NCBI RefSeq assembly: GCF_018140925.1 | Contig: NZ_CP073315.1 | Location: forward strand, 620,001-684,000 | Source: Psychrobacillus sp. INOP01 | GTDB lineage: Bacteria; Bacillota; Bacilli; Bacillales_A; Planococcaceae | Length of the DNA stretch: 64,000 bases | Direction of reading: 5' to 3' | Shown here: positions 16,083 through 25,453 of the stretch, piece after piece | Layout: each line of letters begins with the position of its first letter | Numbering within the stretch: position 1 is the first letter of the stretch | The notes under the pieces: generated by a model | Database searches by the model: none | Seen by the model: the letters and a program-made list of their open reading frames with translations, nothing else | Told to the model about the DNA's origin: nothing | Made by a program: the position numbers and the translations under genes

Positions 16083-17441
16083 CTACCTTTTCAAAGTACC
16101 TAGCTCTGCTAATAGTTTTTGACGTTCTTCATCTATATTTTGAATACCATTTGTAGTCTTACCTGATGATTTCTTCGTTTCTCCATCTTTCTTATAAAAC
16201 CAATCAGGCACTTTTTCCTCGCGTGTCGGCTTTTTCGTATATGTTTTTTGTGGAGATCCTTCGTTTTTCCATTTTACATATTGTTCATGTTCGTTTCTAG
16301 CAAGCTCCATTGCTTCTTTGGCTGTTTTGACATCCTTCCGCATCCAATGGGAAGCGATTTTCTCAGCATAGTTTTTTGTGAGTTTCATGTCTGTACGTAG
16401 TAATACATATTGTAACAAAACATTGACGACTCCGATTGGCATTTTAAAGTGTGTTACAAAATGGTTAGCTAACTGAACATCTGCGAGAATCGGCTCTTTT
16501 CCGTTCGCGATATCCTTCAATACCGATACGGGTGGCGTTGTTTCTAAATAATGGATTAACTCACCTTCCTTTGTTAAAGGCCCGGTAGGTTCCATAGGTT
16601 CGACTTTCTTTTCAATTTTTTCAATTACAGGCGCAACTTTAGAAACAGTCAGCTTATAATAATCCGCGCACGCTTTTTTTAATCTCGCTTCTGATAAATG
16701 TAGTTCATCATCTAACGCAAGAATAACTACTTTTTGCATTTCCACCGGACTTAATTTATATAAAAAAGCAAGTTTGGCAATTACTTCTCTTGCTTCTATT
16801 GTCATCGCTGATTTAGGTACTAATTGCTCGGAAAGACCCTCTTGAAGTAACGAAAAATCAAATTCGTCATAATAAAAAGGGACAGAAGATTTTCTTTCCT
16901 TCGATTCGAAATTTTCATCGAAAGATACAGTATTCATTTTAGTAGACGGTTTAAATACATCAACAAAAGTTCTAGAGACGTCTGTGAAACCCTCATTCCA
17001 ATTGGAACTTTGGATAAAACGATTACGTAATTGTTTAAAAGCATTTTCTCCTACTTTATTGAGCAAAAACATGGATAGTAATGGATCCTTTAAAAATGAT
17101 TCAGCATCTAAAGGTGCTGCAAGCTCATAATGGAAAACACTCCCGTCTTCCATTGTTTTTTTCCATGTACGTAGAAGACCGATCGCCTCTAGCGCAAGAC
17201 GGGCATGAAAAATTTTACCTATTGGCATCCCGAGGACATTCATCAGTTGATAATGCGACCAGCGCTCACTGTTATTTTGTTCCCCATCTGCCCAAAGTGT
17301 TAAATATAAACTTATGCTTTCTGCTCCAACTAACGGCTGATAAAACAAAGTTAACAATTGCCGATCATAATCTGATAAAGAATATGGTAAGCGAATCATA
17401 TACAAATCTGCTGGCTGTAGCTCTTTATATAACATCGACAA
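16083..17441 (-). CDS. dnaB: Replication initiation/membrane attachment protein DnaB
   Basis: A 452-residue Firmicute DnaB (a helicase-loading coprotein, not the helicase). The N-terminal winged-helix region has LYQPLVGAESISLYLTLW typical of the family; the C-terminal part contains DnaD/DnaB-like YxxxIxxxW elements (KIASHWMRKDVKTAKEAME). The start is a TTG with AAAGGAG 9 nt before it; the ATG two codons later would have a 15-nt spacing. It follows nrdR and precedes dnaI, with which it works at the primosome. Confidence 0.9.
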   Translation of the reverse strand: MSMLYKELQPADLYMIRLPYSLSDYDRQLLTLFYQPLVGAESISLYLTLWADGEQNNSERWSHYQLMNVLGMPIGKIFHARLALEAIGLLRTWKKTMEDGSVFHYELAAPLDAESFLKDPLLSMFLLNKVGENAFKQLRNRFIQSSNWNEGFTDVSRTFVDVFKPSTKMNTVSFDENFESKERKSSVPFYYDEFDFSLLQEGLSEQLVPKSAMTIEAREVIAKLAFLYKLSPVEMQKVVILALDDELHLSEARLKKACADYYKLTVSKVAPVIEKIEKKVEPMEPTGPLTKEGELIHYLETTPPVSVLKDIANGKEPILADVQLANHFVTHFKMPIGVVNVLLQYVLLRTDMKLTKNYAEKIASHWMRKDVKTAKEAMELARNEHEQYVKWKNEGSPQKTYTKKPTREEKVPDWFYKKDGETKKSSGKTTNGIQNIDEERQKLLAELGTLKR

Positions 17442-17486
17442 TTGTATCTACTCCTTTAGATTTGATAAATATTAAAATGCTTCTAT

Positions 17487-17951
17487 TTATAATGAAGGAT
17501 TTTTCTTTAAAATTTCCTTTAATTCATCGATAAATACATTTATATCTTTAAATTGGCGGTAAACGGAAGCAAAGCGGACGTAAGCTACTTCATCTACTTC
17601 AGCTAGCTTGTCCATAACGATCTCTCCGACGTCCTCTGACTTCACTTCTGCATTACCCATTCTTCGTAATTCTTTTTCAATGGAGAAAACAATATTTTCT
17701 AGTTGTTCTAACGCAACAGGTCTCTTTTCACAAGCACGAATTAGCCCACGCAGCACTTTCTCACGGCTAAACTCTTCTCGAGAACCATCTTTTTTTACAA
17801 CGATTAGTGGTGTCTCTTCTACTTTTTCAAATGTAGTAAAACGAAATCCACAATCTTCGCATTCTCTCCTTCTTCTGATTGCCTTATTGTCATCCACAGG
17901 ACGAGAATCGACAACTTTTGTGCCATTATATTGACAAGTTGGGCATCTCAT
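17487..17951 (-). CDS. nrdR: Transcriptional repressor NrdR
   Basis: A 154-residue repressor of ribonucleotide reductase genes. A zinc ribbon (C3, C6, C31, C34; CPTCQY and CEDCGF) is followed by an ATP-cone (about 47-137; [19 protein letters not shown]). Full length. Same nrdR-dnaB-dnaI order as in B. subtilis. No nrd operon is in the window. Confidence 0.97.
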   Translation of the reverse strand: MRCPTCQYNGTKVVDSRPVDDNKAIRRRRECEDCGFRFTTFEKVEETPLIVVKKDGSREEFSREKVLRGLIRACEKRPVALEQLENIVFSIEKELRRMGNAEVKSEDVGEIVMDKLAEVDEVAYVRFASVYRQFKDINVFIDELKEILKKNPSL

Positions 17952-18017
17952 ATAGATCTCTCCTAATTCTTCACGGTAGTTTTATGTATCTATTATAACA
18001 ATATTCTTCATTAAAAT

Positions 18018-18048
18018 CGAAAAAGCAGAGGAATCTCTTCCTCTGCTC
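18018..18048 (-). terminator. Terminator after speD
   Basis: AGCAGAGGAA/TTCCTCTGCT stem, 4-nt loop, then a T-rich run on the minus strand. Confidence 0.85.
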
Positions 18049-18069
18049 ACTCAGTCAGGTATAAATTTA

Positions 18070-18453
18070 TTACGCTTGAACTGTCATTCGTGATGCAGGC
18101 TTTTTGACCGGTCCCATACCACGTGGCATTTCCAACGTTTCGCGTGTTCCAGCATTAAGAGCATCTGCAATATAGTTAGCTGCGATTGATGGATCTAAAT
18201 CACCACATGTATACACATCAATGCTCGCATAACCGTGCTCTGGAAAGCTGTGAATCGTTAAATGCGATTCGGAAATAATAACAACTCCACTTACACCTTG
18301 TGGTGCAAATTTGTGGAATGCAACTTCTCTGACCTCTGCACCAGATTTTAGTGCAGCATCAACAAATGTTTGCTCGATAAATTGCATATCGTTAAGTTTG
18401 TCGAAATCGCACTCCCATAGTTCTGCAATAATGTGACGTCCCATTGTTTCCAA
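18070..18453 (-). CDS. speD: S-adenosylmethionine decarboxylase proenzyme
   Basis: A 127-residue class 1b AdoMetDC that supplies the aminopropyl donor for spermidine synthesis. It self-cleaves at Glu62-Ser63 in [12 protein letters not shown] to create the pyruvoyl cofactor; His68 and the cysteine in YTCGD (about 83) are the conserved processing and catalytic residues. The start is a TTG (the protein then begins METMGRH, close to MDTMGRH of B. subtilis) with AAAGGGGGAA 9 nt upstream. It follows gapB, but a terminator and a separate promoter lie between them. Confidence 0.95.
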   Translation of the reverse strand: METMGRHIIAELWECDFDKLNDMQFIEQTFVDAALKSGAEVREVAFHKFAPQGVSGVVIISESHLTIHSFPEHGYASIDVYTCGDLDPSIAANYIADALNAGTRETLEMPRGMGPVKKPASRMTVQA

Positions 18454-18469
18454 TGTCCGTTTCCCCCTT

Positions 18470-18514
18470 TGATAAGTTTATTTTTAACCTCAAAGTTGAC
18501 TACCACGGGGGAAA
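18470..18514 (-). promoter_or_regulatory. Possible Shine-Dalgarno-sequestering hairpin in the speD leader
   Basis: In the minus-strand leader TTTCCCCC (plus 18507-18514) is perfectly complementary to GGGGGAAA (plus 18470-18477), which contains the speD ribosome site. A second small hairpin (GTTAG.CC/GG.CTAAC) lies just upstream. Regulatory meaning is inference. Confidence 0.4.
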
Positions 18515-18577
18515 GTTAGTCCAAAGAGGTCCTAACCCTTTAAGTAGTCGGTGTACAAGTAAAGTAACACGATTCTC

Positions 18578-18606
18578 ATTATATGTTGTTTTATTAAATA
18601 ATGCAA
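18578..18606 (-). promoter_or_regulatory. Sigma-A promoter of speD
   Basis: Minus strand TTGCAT (18601-18606), 17 nt, TATAAT (18578-18583), giving a leader of about 115 nt. Confidence 0.75.
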
Positions 18607-18614
18607 GAGATAAT

Positions 18615-18647
18615 AAATCCTCTTTCTAATTGCTAGAAAGAGGATTG
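18615..18647 (-). terminator. Terminator after gapB
   Basis: Perfect 13-bp stem AATCCTCTTTCTA/TAGAAAGAGGATT with a 5-nt loop and a T-rich tail on the minus strand. It separates gapB from the speD promoter. Confidence 0.75.
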
Positions 18648-18652
18648 GATAA

Positions 18653-19657
18653 TTATAGAGATGAAGCTACTTTTTTAGTAAGGTCAACCACTCTAGCAGA
18701 GTAACCCCACTCATTATCGTACCAGGCAAGAACTTTCACTTTACGGTCCCCAATAACCATGGTTGTTAAACCATCTACTGTAGTAGATAGTGTCGTAGTG
18801 TTAAAGTCTATTGACACTAACGGTTCCATTGTAATACCTAAAATGCCTTTCATTGAACCTTCAGATGCTTTAACAAAAGCTTCATTTACTTCTTCGACTG
18901 TAACATTTTTTTGTAAGTCCACAACTAAATCTACTAAAGAGACATTCGGAGTCGGTACACGCAATGCCATACCATGAATTTTACCTTGAAGCTCCGGCAG
19001 TACAAGTGAAAGTGCTTTTGCTGCTCCTGTTGAGGTTGGAATGATCGATTGACCGCAGGCACGCGCACGACGTAAATCTTTATGTGGATTATCTAAATTA
19101 TTTTGATCGTTTGTATATGCATGAACAGTTGTCATTAACCCATTTTCAATACCAAACGTGTCGTTCAATACTTTAACTACAGGCGCTAAGCAATTTGTAG
19201 TACAGCTAGCATTTGAAATAATATGATGAATTGATGAATCTAATTTATCATCGTTTACTCCCATAACAATTGTTGCATCTTCATTTTTTGCAGGAGCGGT
19301 GATTATCACCTTTTTTGCACCAGCTTCGATATGTGCTTTAGCTTTTTCACCATCATTAAATTTACCAGTAGATTCAATTACAATATCCACATTTAACTCT
19401 TCCCAAGGCAATTTTGCCGGATCTCTATCATCCACAATTTGAACACGCTGACCATTAACGATTAGTGCGTTTTCTTCTAGTGTAATATCTCCAGTGAAAG
19501 TACCGTGTGTAGAATCATATTTAATAAGATGTGCCAATGTCTCTAATGGGTATCTCGCATTGATCGCTACCACATTTAAGTCCTCTTGTGCTATTGCTTG
19601 ACGAAAAACCATACGTCCGATACGTCCAAAACCATTAATCGCTATTGAAACTGTCAT
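18653..19657 (-). CDS. gapB: Glyceraldehyde-3-phosphate dehydrogenase, gluconeogenic type
   Basis: A 334-residue GAPDH with an N-terminal Rossmann motif (INGFGRIGRMVFR), catalytic cysteine in NASCTTNCLAP at about 152, and a C-terminal WYDNEWGYS motif. The position beside speD, coaE, mutM and polA is that of B. subtilis gapB, the NADP-preferring enzyme of gluconeogenesis, rather than gapA. A site matching the CcpN operator pattern in the promoter region supports this assignment. Cofactor preference cannot be proved from the sequence here. Confidence 0.92.
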   Translation of the reverse strand: MTVSIAINGFGRIGRMVFRQAIAQEDLNVVAINARYPLETLAHLIKYDSTHGTFTGDITLEENALIVNGQRVQIVDDRDPAKLPWEELNVDIVIESTGKFNDGEKAKAHIEAGAKKVIITAPAKNEDATIVMGVNDDKLDSSIHHIISNASCTTNCLAPVVKVLNDTFGIENGLMTTVHAYTNDQNNLDNPHKDLRRARACGQSIIPTSTGAAKALSLVLPELQGKIHGMALRVPTPNVSLVDLVVDLQKNVTVEEVNEAFVKASEGSMKGILGITMEPLVSIDFNTTTLSTTVDGLTTMVIGDRKVKVLAWYDNEWGYSARVVDLTKKVASSL

Positions 19658-19710
19658 GTGAAAAGTCCTCCTGTAACTATGTGATACTTATTGTTTTATA
19701 ACCTTGAATT

Positions 19711-19721
19711 AGTATAACACA
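19711..19721 (-). promoter_or_regulatory. Candidate CcpN operator upstream of gapB
   Basis: TGTGTTATACT on the minus strand fits the CcpN pattern TRTGHYATAYW as I remember it. It overlaps a possible -10 box (TATACT) 54 nt before gapB. CcpN represses gapB under glycolytic conditions in B. subtilis. Confidence 0.5.
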
Positions 19722-19799
19722 TTTTCGATATTGTGTAGCCCTAAATATACATAATACTAAAGTCGATATTTTCAAACAACTTCACGCTAGTCGAGAAAG

Positions 19800-20110
19800 G
19801 CACAAGAGCCCTTTTAGGTCAAAACCTGTTTCTATCGTTTCAGTTGGCTTTGGACAGACTGTTGCAGCTATTTTATTACCGTTTTTTTTAAAGAGGATGA
19901 TCGTGACTGACATCACAATCATCCTCTCTTTTCTCGGTAATCTCATGGCGTTTCCTGTCCATCGCCTTCCTACAACTATTGGTAACAGGTTTAAAATATT
20001 TATAGGAAGAAGGGAAGAAATTCTTTCCCACACATAGAAGAGGCGCCCGAAGATACAATTTCGGGCGCCTCTCTCCTTCTCTATTGGGTAAATATTTACT
20101 AATTCTCTGT
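19800..20110. repeat. Fold-back repeat, family A copy 1
   Basis: About 310 bp in the gap between coaE and gapB, with close relatives at 30995 and 36656. It begins GCCCTTTTAGGTCAAAACCT and ends near TATTTACTAATTCTC. Nested inverted arms are visible: AACCTGTT/AACAGGTT, GGACAG/CTGTCC, ATTACCG/CGGTAAT, then a 14-bp central stem (19893-19906 with 19913-19926, one mismatch). A second perfect 12-bp hairpin GAGGCGCCCGAA/TTCGGGCGCCTC is at 20040-20071. An 83-codon minus-strand frame crosses it but has no support. Nothing clear is seen in 20111-20273. Confidence 0.8.
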
Positions 20111-20273
20111 TGAAAATTTAAGTCGAGTTCATAAACGATAATAGTCAGGAAGAGTCAACTTGAGATAGAAATTAGCGGTATAGATTAATTACTCAAGATA
20201 CCGAGACACTCGAGTCAGGACAAACCATATTCTATACTTTCAAATATTGAACAAAATAATACTTAGTTAATTT

Positions 20274-20870
20274 TTAGTTTGATTTTCCCCAAATATCTAA
20301 TATTTTTATCAATTGCTGTTTAGTTTCTTCTATGGTCCCATTGTTATAAATAACCGCATCCGCACCTTCTTCTTTTACTGACAAAGGTAATTGGGATTGA
20401 ATACGTAATTTAGCTTCCTCCTGAGTAAAATCATTTCGAGACATCAATCTTTCTAGTTGCGTCTGTTCCGTTACTGTCACTACAAGGATTTTATCCACAA
20501 AGGATTGCAACCTACTTTCAAAAAGCAGTGGTATATCCATAATTATGACTGGATGTCCCTGCTGCACAAGCTGCTCTTTTTGGGCTAACATCTCTGCTCG
20601 GATAGCAGGATGCATAATATCATTTAATTGCTTACGTTTAGAAGGATTCGAAAAAATGATTTCTCCTAGGCCTTCCCTATTTAAGGCTCCATCCTCATGG
20701 ATAACCTCTGTACCAAAAGTTTCTTTAATTGTTTCAAGAGTCGCAGTTCCTTTTTCAACTACTAAACGCGCGACAAGATCTGCATCTATAATGGGACAGC
20801 CCATTTCCTTTAACATATTCGCAACGGTGCTTTTCCCACTAGCGATGCTTCCCGTTAATCCGATAATCAT
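20274..20870 (-). CDS. coaE: Dephospho-CoA kinase
   Basis: A 198-residue P-loop kinase, the last step of coenzyme A synthesis. Walker A GSIASGKS is at residues 7-14; the CoA-domain motif DADLVARLVVEKG (about 30) and the lid/DIPLLFES region (about 112-119) are present. It starts 13 nt after the mutM stop and belongs to the polA-mutM-coaE unit. Confidence 0.96.
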   Translation of the reverse strand: MIIGLTGSIASGKSTVANMLKEMGCPIIDADLVARLVVEKGTATLETIKETFGTEVIHEDGALNREGLGEIIFSNPSKRKQLNDIMHPAIRAEMLAQKEQLVQQGHPVIIMDIPLLFESRLQSFVDKILVVTVTEQTQLERLMSRNDFTQEEAKLRIQSQLPLSVKEEGADAVIYNNGTIEETKQQLIKILDIWGKSN

Positions 20871-20882
20871 CTGTTTGCTCCC

Positions 20883-21755
20883 TTATTTCTGACATGCTGG
20901 GCAGTAAGTAGATGTACGACCACCGATTGTCTTCTGTTTCGTTTTCGAACCACAGATTAAACATTCCTTTTTGCCATACATTTGAAGCCTATTTTGCATA
21001 TTTCCTGATTCACCGTTGATAGACCGATAATCGGAAATCGTACTACCCCCATTTTCAATACTATCAAGCAGAATAATTACTATTTCTTGGAACAATTGAA
21101 TTTTTCGTTCTCTACTAATTCGTTTTACCTTTCGAGCTGGATGTATTTTCATACGAAATAACACTTCAGTTGCATATATATTGCCACAGCCAGATACGAT
21201 ATGACCATCCATGATAAATTCTTTTATCGCTTTATTTTCGTATTTAGGCAATGCACTCATATGCAAAAAATGATCTAATGCATATTGGTCAAATGGCTCC
21301 GGTGCCATTAGCAATAAAGGAGGATAATCCGCTTCCTTTTCTAATAATCGTAATTCGCCAAATCGTCGGATATCGGCATAGACTAGCATGCCTCCCTCCT
21401 CAAAATGGAAGGTAACATGCGCGTGTCTTTTAAACTTATCTTCTGTAATCTCATGCAAATTTTTCACATAAAACCAAGCACCTGACATACCTAAATGAGA
21501 TACAAGCATATGGGCAAACCCATTTTTCAAAAGATGAAAATAAATATATTTAGAACGCCTCTCTAAGTGGTCAATCTTCACACCAGGCAAAGCTAAACGA
21601 AACTGTTCCACATCTAGACCTTTAATGATAGCTTCTTTACCATTTGCCTTTGAAGTATATATCGTTTTAGAAACGTCTACGGATTTAATGGTCATTCCAG
21701 TAACAATTGGTTGAAGAGAGCGCAGTACTCCTTCTACTTCAGGTAATTCAGGCAA
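20883..21755 (-). CDS. mutM: Formamidopyrimidine-DNA glycosylase
   Basis: A 290-residue bifunctional glycosylase/AP lyase removing 8-oxoguanine. The N-terminus MPELPEVEG holds the catalytic Pro and Glu after Met removal; a conserved lysine lies near residue 60, and the C-terminus has a zinc finger (CLICGSKTKQKTIGGR, then CPACQ). Complete for the family. It lies 12 nt after polA. Confidence 0.97.
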   Translation of the reverse strand: MPELPEVEGVLRSLQPIVTGMTIKSVDVSKTIYTSKANGKEAIIKGLDVEQFRLALPGVKIDHLERRSKYIYFHLLKNGFAHMLVSHLGMSGAWFYVKNLHEITEDKFKRHAHVTFHFEEGGMLVYADIRRFGELRLLEKEADYPPLLLMAPEPFDQYALDHFLHMSALPKYENKAIKEFIMDGHIVSGCGNIYATEVLFRMKIHPARKVKRISRERKIQLFQEIVIILLDSIENGGSTISDYRSINGESGNMQNRLQMYGKKECLICGSKTKQKTIGGRTSTYCPACQK

Positions 21756-21767
21756 TTATAAAACCCC

Positions 21768-24395
21768 CTACTTCGTGTCATACCAAGATGACCCGAAGGC
21801 ATAATCGACTTTTAAAGGTACAACCAGCTTAATAGCATTTTCCATTACCTCCGGAACTATTTTTTCAAGTAATGGAATTTCCTCTGGAGGTGCCTCGAAG
21901 ATCAGTTCATCATGTACTTGCAGTAGCATTTTCGTTTGCATATTTTCTGTTTTCAATCTTGCTGCCATATCAATCATTGCTTTTTTGATAATATCTGCTG
22001 CGCTTCCTTGAATTGGTGTATTCATCGCTGTACGTTCTGCAAAGCTGCGTAAATTAAAGTTAGAACTTGTTATTTCCGGTAAATATCTTCTTCTATTTAG
22101 GATTGTTGTAACGTAGCCTGTTTGTTTTGCCTCATGAACAATATCATCCATATATTCTTTTACTCCTGGGAAGCTGTTTAAATAATTCTCGATAAATTTC
22201 GCTGCTTCTTTTCTAGTAATATCCAGATTTTGTGATAAACCATAATCGCTGATACCATATACGATACCAAAGTTTACCGCCTTGGCGGCACGACGCATAT
22301 CGGATGTCACAGCTTCCTGCTCCACATGAAAGACATCCATAGCTGTTTTAGTATGAATATCTAAATCATTATTAAAAGCATCTACTAGATTTTCATCCTT
22401 AGACATATGCGCAAGAACACGTAATTCAATCTGAGAGTAATCTGCTGCAAACATTACCCAACCTGGTTGAGAAGGAACAAAGGCTTTACGTATTTTTCTA
22501 CCTTCTTCTAAACGTACTGGTATATTTTGCAGATTTGGATTTATCGAACTCAAACGTCCAGTTGAAGTTAGCGCTTGTTGATAACGTGTATGAATTTTCC
22601 CATCATCTTCATGAATCTCTTTTAACAATCCTTCAATATACGTTGAATTGAGCTTACCTAATTGTCGATATAGAAGAATTTGCTCGATTATTTCATGTTC
22701 ACTTGCTAGTTTTTCTAGAACATCCGCTGCAGTTGAATAGCCTGTTTTCGTTTTTTTAATAGGTGTAAGACCTATTTTTTCAAATAATATTACACCTAAT
22801 TGTTTCGGTGAATTAATATTAAAAGTTTCCCCAGCTAGAGTATAGATATCTTGTTCAATCGCCTGTAATTTAATATTTAGCTCATGACCCATTTCTACTA
22901 GTATTTTTTTATCCACCAATACTCCGTCCGATTCCATCGTACCAAGGATAGAAGCAAGAGGTAATTCAATTTCTTTATACAATGCGTATTGTTCATTTTC
23001 TTCTAGCTTTACTTCTAATCTTGCTTTTAACTCCCATACTGCCTTTGCTTTTCTAGAGGCATGTTCTGCAATTTTCTCTATTTCAGGCGCAGATTTTTTA
23101 GCGCCTTTTCCGTAAACACTGTCATTGGCCAACACGTTAGAGTAACCAAATTCTTTCGCAATTGCTGCGACGTCCTCTGACGAAATTGCTGGATTAACTA
23201 TATACGCTGCTAATAGTAGATCAAATTCAACTCCAAGAATAGTAACATCATGTTTTCTACTCACTGCTTGAGTTGCCTTTGAATCTGCTAAATATTTTTT
23301 GTTCGAATCATTCGCTAACCATGAACAAAACTCATTGGATTGAAATGCTACTTCACCCGCTACAAAATAACATTTTTCACCATTCGACAAAGCAATGCCT
23401 AACAGTTCACTTGTATGATATTGCTCATTATACATTTCTAAATGTACGGCCATTACATCGTCTAAAATTGTGGAGTCAATTTGGTCTATAATCTGGAATT
23501 CTACCTCTGTCGTTTCTGGCTCTTCTGAAACATATTCTGATTTCTCCAGAAGTGTTTTAAAGGATAGTTCCTTCCAAACTTCAATTACATCTTCCATATT
23601 CGGACCATTATATAAAATATCCTCAATAGAAACCTCTATTGGCGCATTTGTTTCAATTGTAGCTAATGCCTTACTCATAATTGCCTGTTCTTCATTGGCA
23701 ACAAGTTTTTCCTTTAACTTGGCACCACTCACTTTATCAAGTGCTTTGTACAGATCCTCTACTGAACCATGTTCCTTTAAAAGCTTAATAGCTGTCTTTT
23801 CTCCTACACCAGGCACTCCAGGAATATTATCTGAAGCATCACCCATTAAGCCTTTCATATCAATAATCTGTAGAGGAGTTAAACCATACTTTTCTTGCAC
23901 ATGTTCAGGTGTGTATTTTTCAATATCAGTGATGCCTTTTCGCGTAATATATACAGTAGTCTTATCTGTCGCAAGCTGCGTTAAATCTTTATCTCCAGAA
24001 ACTACCACAACCTCTTGACCCTTTACATCCGCTTGTTTACTCAATGTGCCAATAATATCGTCCGCCTCATACATTTCCAGTTCGTATCGCTTAATGCCAT
24101 AAGCATCGATCAACTTACGTATATAAGGAAATTGTTCTGAAAGCTCAGGAGGTGTTTTTTGTCTTCCACCTTTATATTCGCCAAATGTAGAATGACGGAA
24201 AGTTGTTTTTCCAGCATCAAATGCCACTAACATATGGGTTGGATTTTCTTCTTCCATAATTTTTTGAAGCATCATTGTAAAGCCATACACTGCATTTGTA
24301 TGTATGCCATGTTCGTTAGTTAATAAGGGCAGGGCAAAAAAAGCTCGATAAGCCAAACTGTTGCCATCTAATAATAGAATTTTTTCGGATGACAT
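21768..24395 (-). CDS. polA: DNA polymerase I
   Basis: An 875-residue Pol I with a 5' nuclease domain (about 1-290; MKGLMGDASDNIPGVPGVGEK is the helix-hairpin-helix region), a central domain that, as in other Bacillus Pol I proteins, appears to lack the usual proofreading carboxylates (DSKATQAV in place of the Exo motifs), and a polymerase domain with motif A DYSQIELRVLAHMS, the O-helix RRAAKAVNFGIVYG and motif C LLQVHDELIFE. The second ATG is chosen because GGAG is 9 nt before it and only 3 nt before the first. It repairs gaps and processes Okazaki fragments. Confidence 0.97.
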   Translation of the reverse strand: MSSEKILLLDGNSLAYRAFFALPLLTNEHGIHTNAVYGFTMMLQKIMEEENPTHMLVAFDAGKTTFRHSTFGEYKGGRQKTPPELSEQFPYIRKLIDAYGIKRYELEMYEADDIIGTLSKQADVKGQEVVVVSGDKDLTQLATDKTTVYITRKGITDIEKYTPEHVQEKYGLTPLQIIDMKGLMGDASDNIPGVPGVGEKTAIKLLKEHGSVEDLYKALDKVSGAKLKEKLVANEEQAIMSKALATIETNAPIEVSIEDILYNGPNMEDVIEVWKELSFKTLLEKSEYVSEEPETTEVEFQIIDQIDSTILDDVMAVHLEMYNEQYHTSELLGIALSNGEKCYFVAGEVAFQSNEFCSWLANDSNKKYLADSKATQAVSRKHDVTILGVEFDLLLAAYIVNPAISSEDVAAIAKEFGYSNVLANDSVYGKGAKKSAPEIEKIAEHASRKAKAVWELKARLEVKLEENEQYALYKEIELPLASILGTMESDGVLVDKKILVEMGHELNIKLQAIEQDIYTLAGETFNINSPKQLGVILFEKIGLTPIKKTKTGYSTAADVLEKLASEHEIIEQILLYRQLGKLNSTYIEGLLKEIHEDDGKIHTRYQQALTSTGRLSSINPNLQNIPVRLEEGRKIRKAFVPSQPGWVMFAADYSQIELRVLAHMSKDENLVDAFNNDLDIHTKTAMDVFHVEQEAVTSDMRRAAKAVNFGIVYGISDYGLSQNLDITRKEAAKFIENYLNSFPGVKEYMDDIVHEAKQTGYVTTILNRRRYLPEITSSNFNLRSFAERTAMNTPIQGSAADIIKKAMIDMAARLKTENMQTKMLLQVHDELIFEAPPEEIPLLEKIVPEVMENAIKLVVPLKVDYAFGSSWYDTK

Positions 24396-24414
24396 ATACA
24401 TTCACTCCTTCATA

Positions 24415-24464
24415 ATAAAAACGTCATTCCCTATATCTTACCATGACAGTAAGGGGAATGACGA
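24415..24464 (-). terminator. Terminator after hflC
   Basis: CGTCATTCCC/GGGAATGACG stem with a long loop, followed on the minus strand by TTTTTATT. Confidence 0.75.
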
Positions 24465-24472
24465 TTCAAATA

Positions 24473-25453
24473 CTATTCTAAGTAACCAGATAAAATTTTC
24501 GCATATGGAGAATCAGATGGGATAATAATCATCGTATCTTCCCCAATTGTTTTCTTATAAGATTCTAATGTTCGGTATAAGGAATAGAACTCAGGATCCT
24601 TCGAGAAACTATCGTTATAAATTTGTGCTGCCTCTGCTTCTCCGTCCGCTTTAATCATCGCTGCATCTTTATTAGCTGTAGCTAGCATTTCCCGAACTTC
24701 ACGATCCGTGTCCGCTTCTATCCGACGTTTATCTGCATCCCCAGTGGACAGGAATTTTTGTGCAATACTTTGTCTTTCAGAAATCATTTCATTATAAACA
24801 GATTGCTCATTTTCCTGAGGCAGATCTGTACGCTTAATACGAACATCTATTACTTCAATTCCGTAATTATCTTTTTTCAATAATTCATTTACGTGGCTAG
24901 TTATTTGATCATTTAAGCTTCCTCTTGAGGAATTTTCATCGTTAATAATCTCACTATATTCTAATTGACCTAGCTCTGAACGAACGACCGAATAAATAAA
25001 TTCCTCCATACGAGAGCCAGCTCCAACCAATGTACCTGCGCTTGAAATCATTTCTTTTGGATTCACTACTCTCCAAACAGCATAATTATCTATAATGATT
25101 CGACGTTTATCTTTTGTATTGATCTCCGCCTCTGATAATTTATAGTTCATCTGGTATTTAGGGATTGTTGTTACACTTTGTAAAAATGGTATTTTCATAT
25201 GAAGGCCAGGAGTATCTTTAATACCTTTAATTTCACCGAATTGGCGAATTACTTTAAACTCTCCTTCTTTGACTACATATATATTCGCTAATGCGATAAT
25301 GAAAAGGACAAAAACTAAAAAGATTGCGATGAATGGCTTTGTATATTTTTTATAGTCCATAGGCTTTTTTTCCTTAGGTGCTTTACTTGGTTTGTTTTCA
25401 ACCGTTTTAAATTTAGCTTCTAAACTTGAGAATGGATTTTTGTTGTCCGCCAT
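24473..25453 (-). CDS. hflC: SPFH-domain protease modulator HflC
   Basis: A 326-residue membrane protein with a transmembrane helix at about 37-57 and a band-7/SPFH domain after it (VVKEGEFKVIRQFGEIKG). The coiled-coil part has the typical AQKFLSTGDADKRRIEADTD segment. HflC with HflK forms a membrane ring that modulates FtsH in other bacteria. Its start overlaps the stop of hflK by one base (TAATG). The N-terminal extension before the helix is longer than in E. coli HflC. Confidence 0.9.
   Translation of the reverse strand: MADNKNPFSSLEAKFKTVENKPSKAPKEKKPMDYKKYTKPFIAIFLVFVLFIIALANIYVVKEGEFKVIRQFGEIKGIKDTPGLHMKIPFLQSVTTIPKYQMNYKLSEAEINTKDKRRIIIDNYAVWRVVNPKEMISSAGTLVGAGSRMEEFIYSVVRSELGQLEYSEIINDENSSRGSLNDQITSHVNELLKKDNYGIEVIDVRIKRTDLPQENEQSVYNEMISERQSIAQKFLSTGDADKRRIEADTDREVREMLATANKDAAMIKADGEAEAAQIYNDSFSKDPEFYSLYRTLESYKKTIGEDTMIIIPSDSPYAKILSGYLE

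Noticed and set aside
19782-20033. 83-codon minus-strand open frame within a family A repeat
   Set aside because: It follows the inverted repeat arms, has no ribosome site and is not kept open in the other copies.
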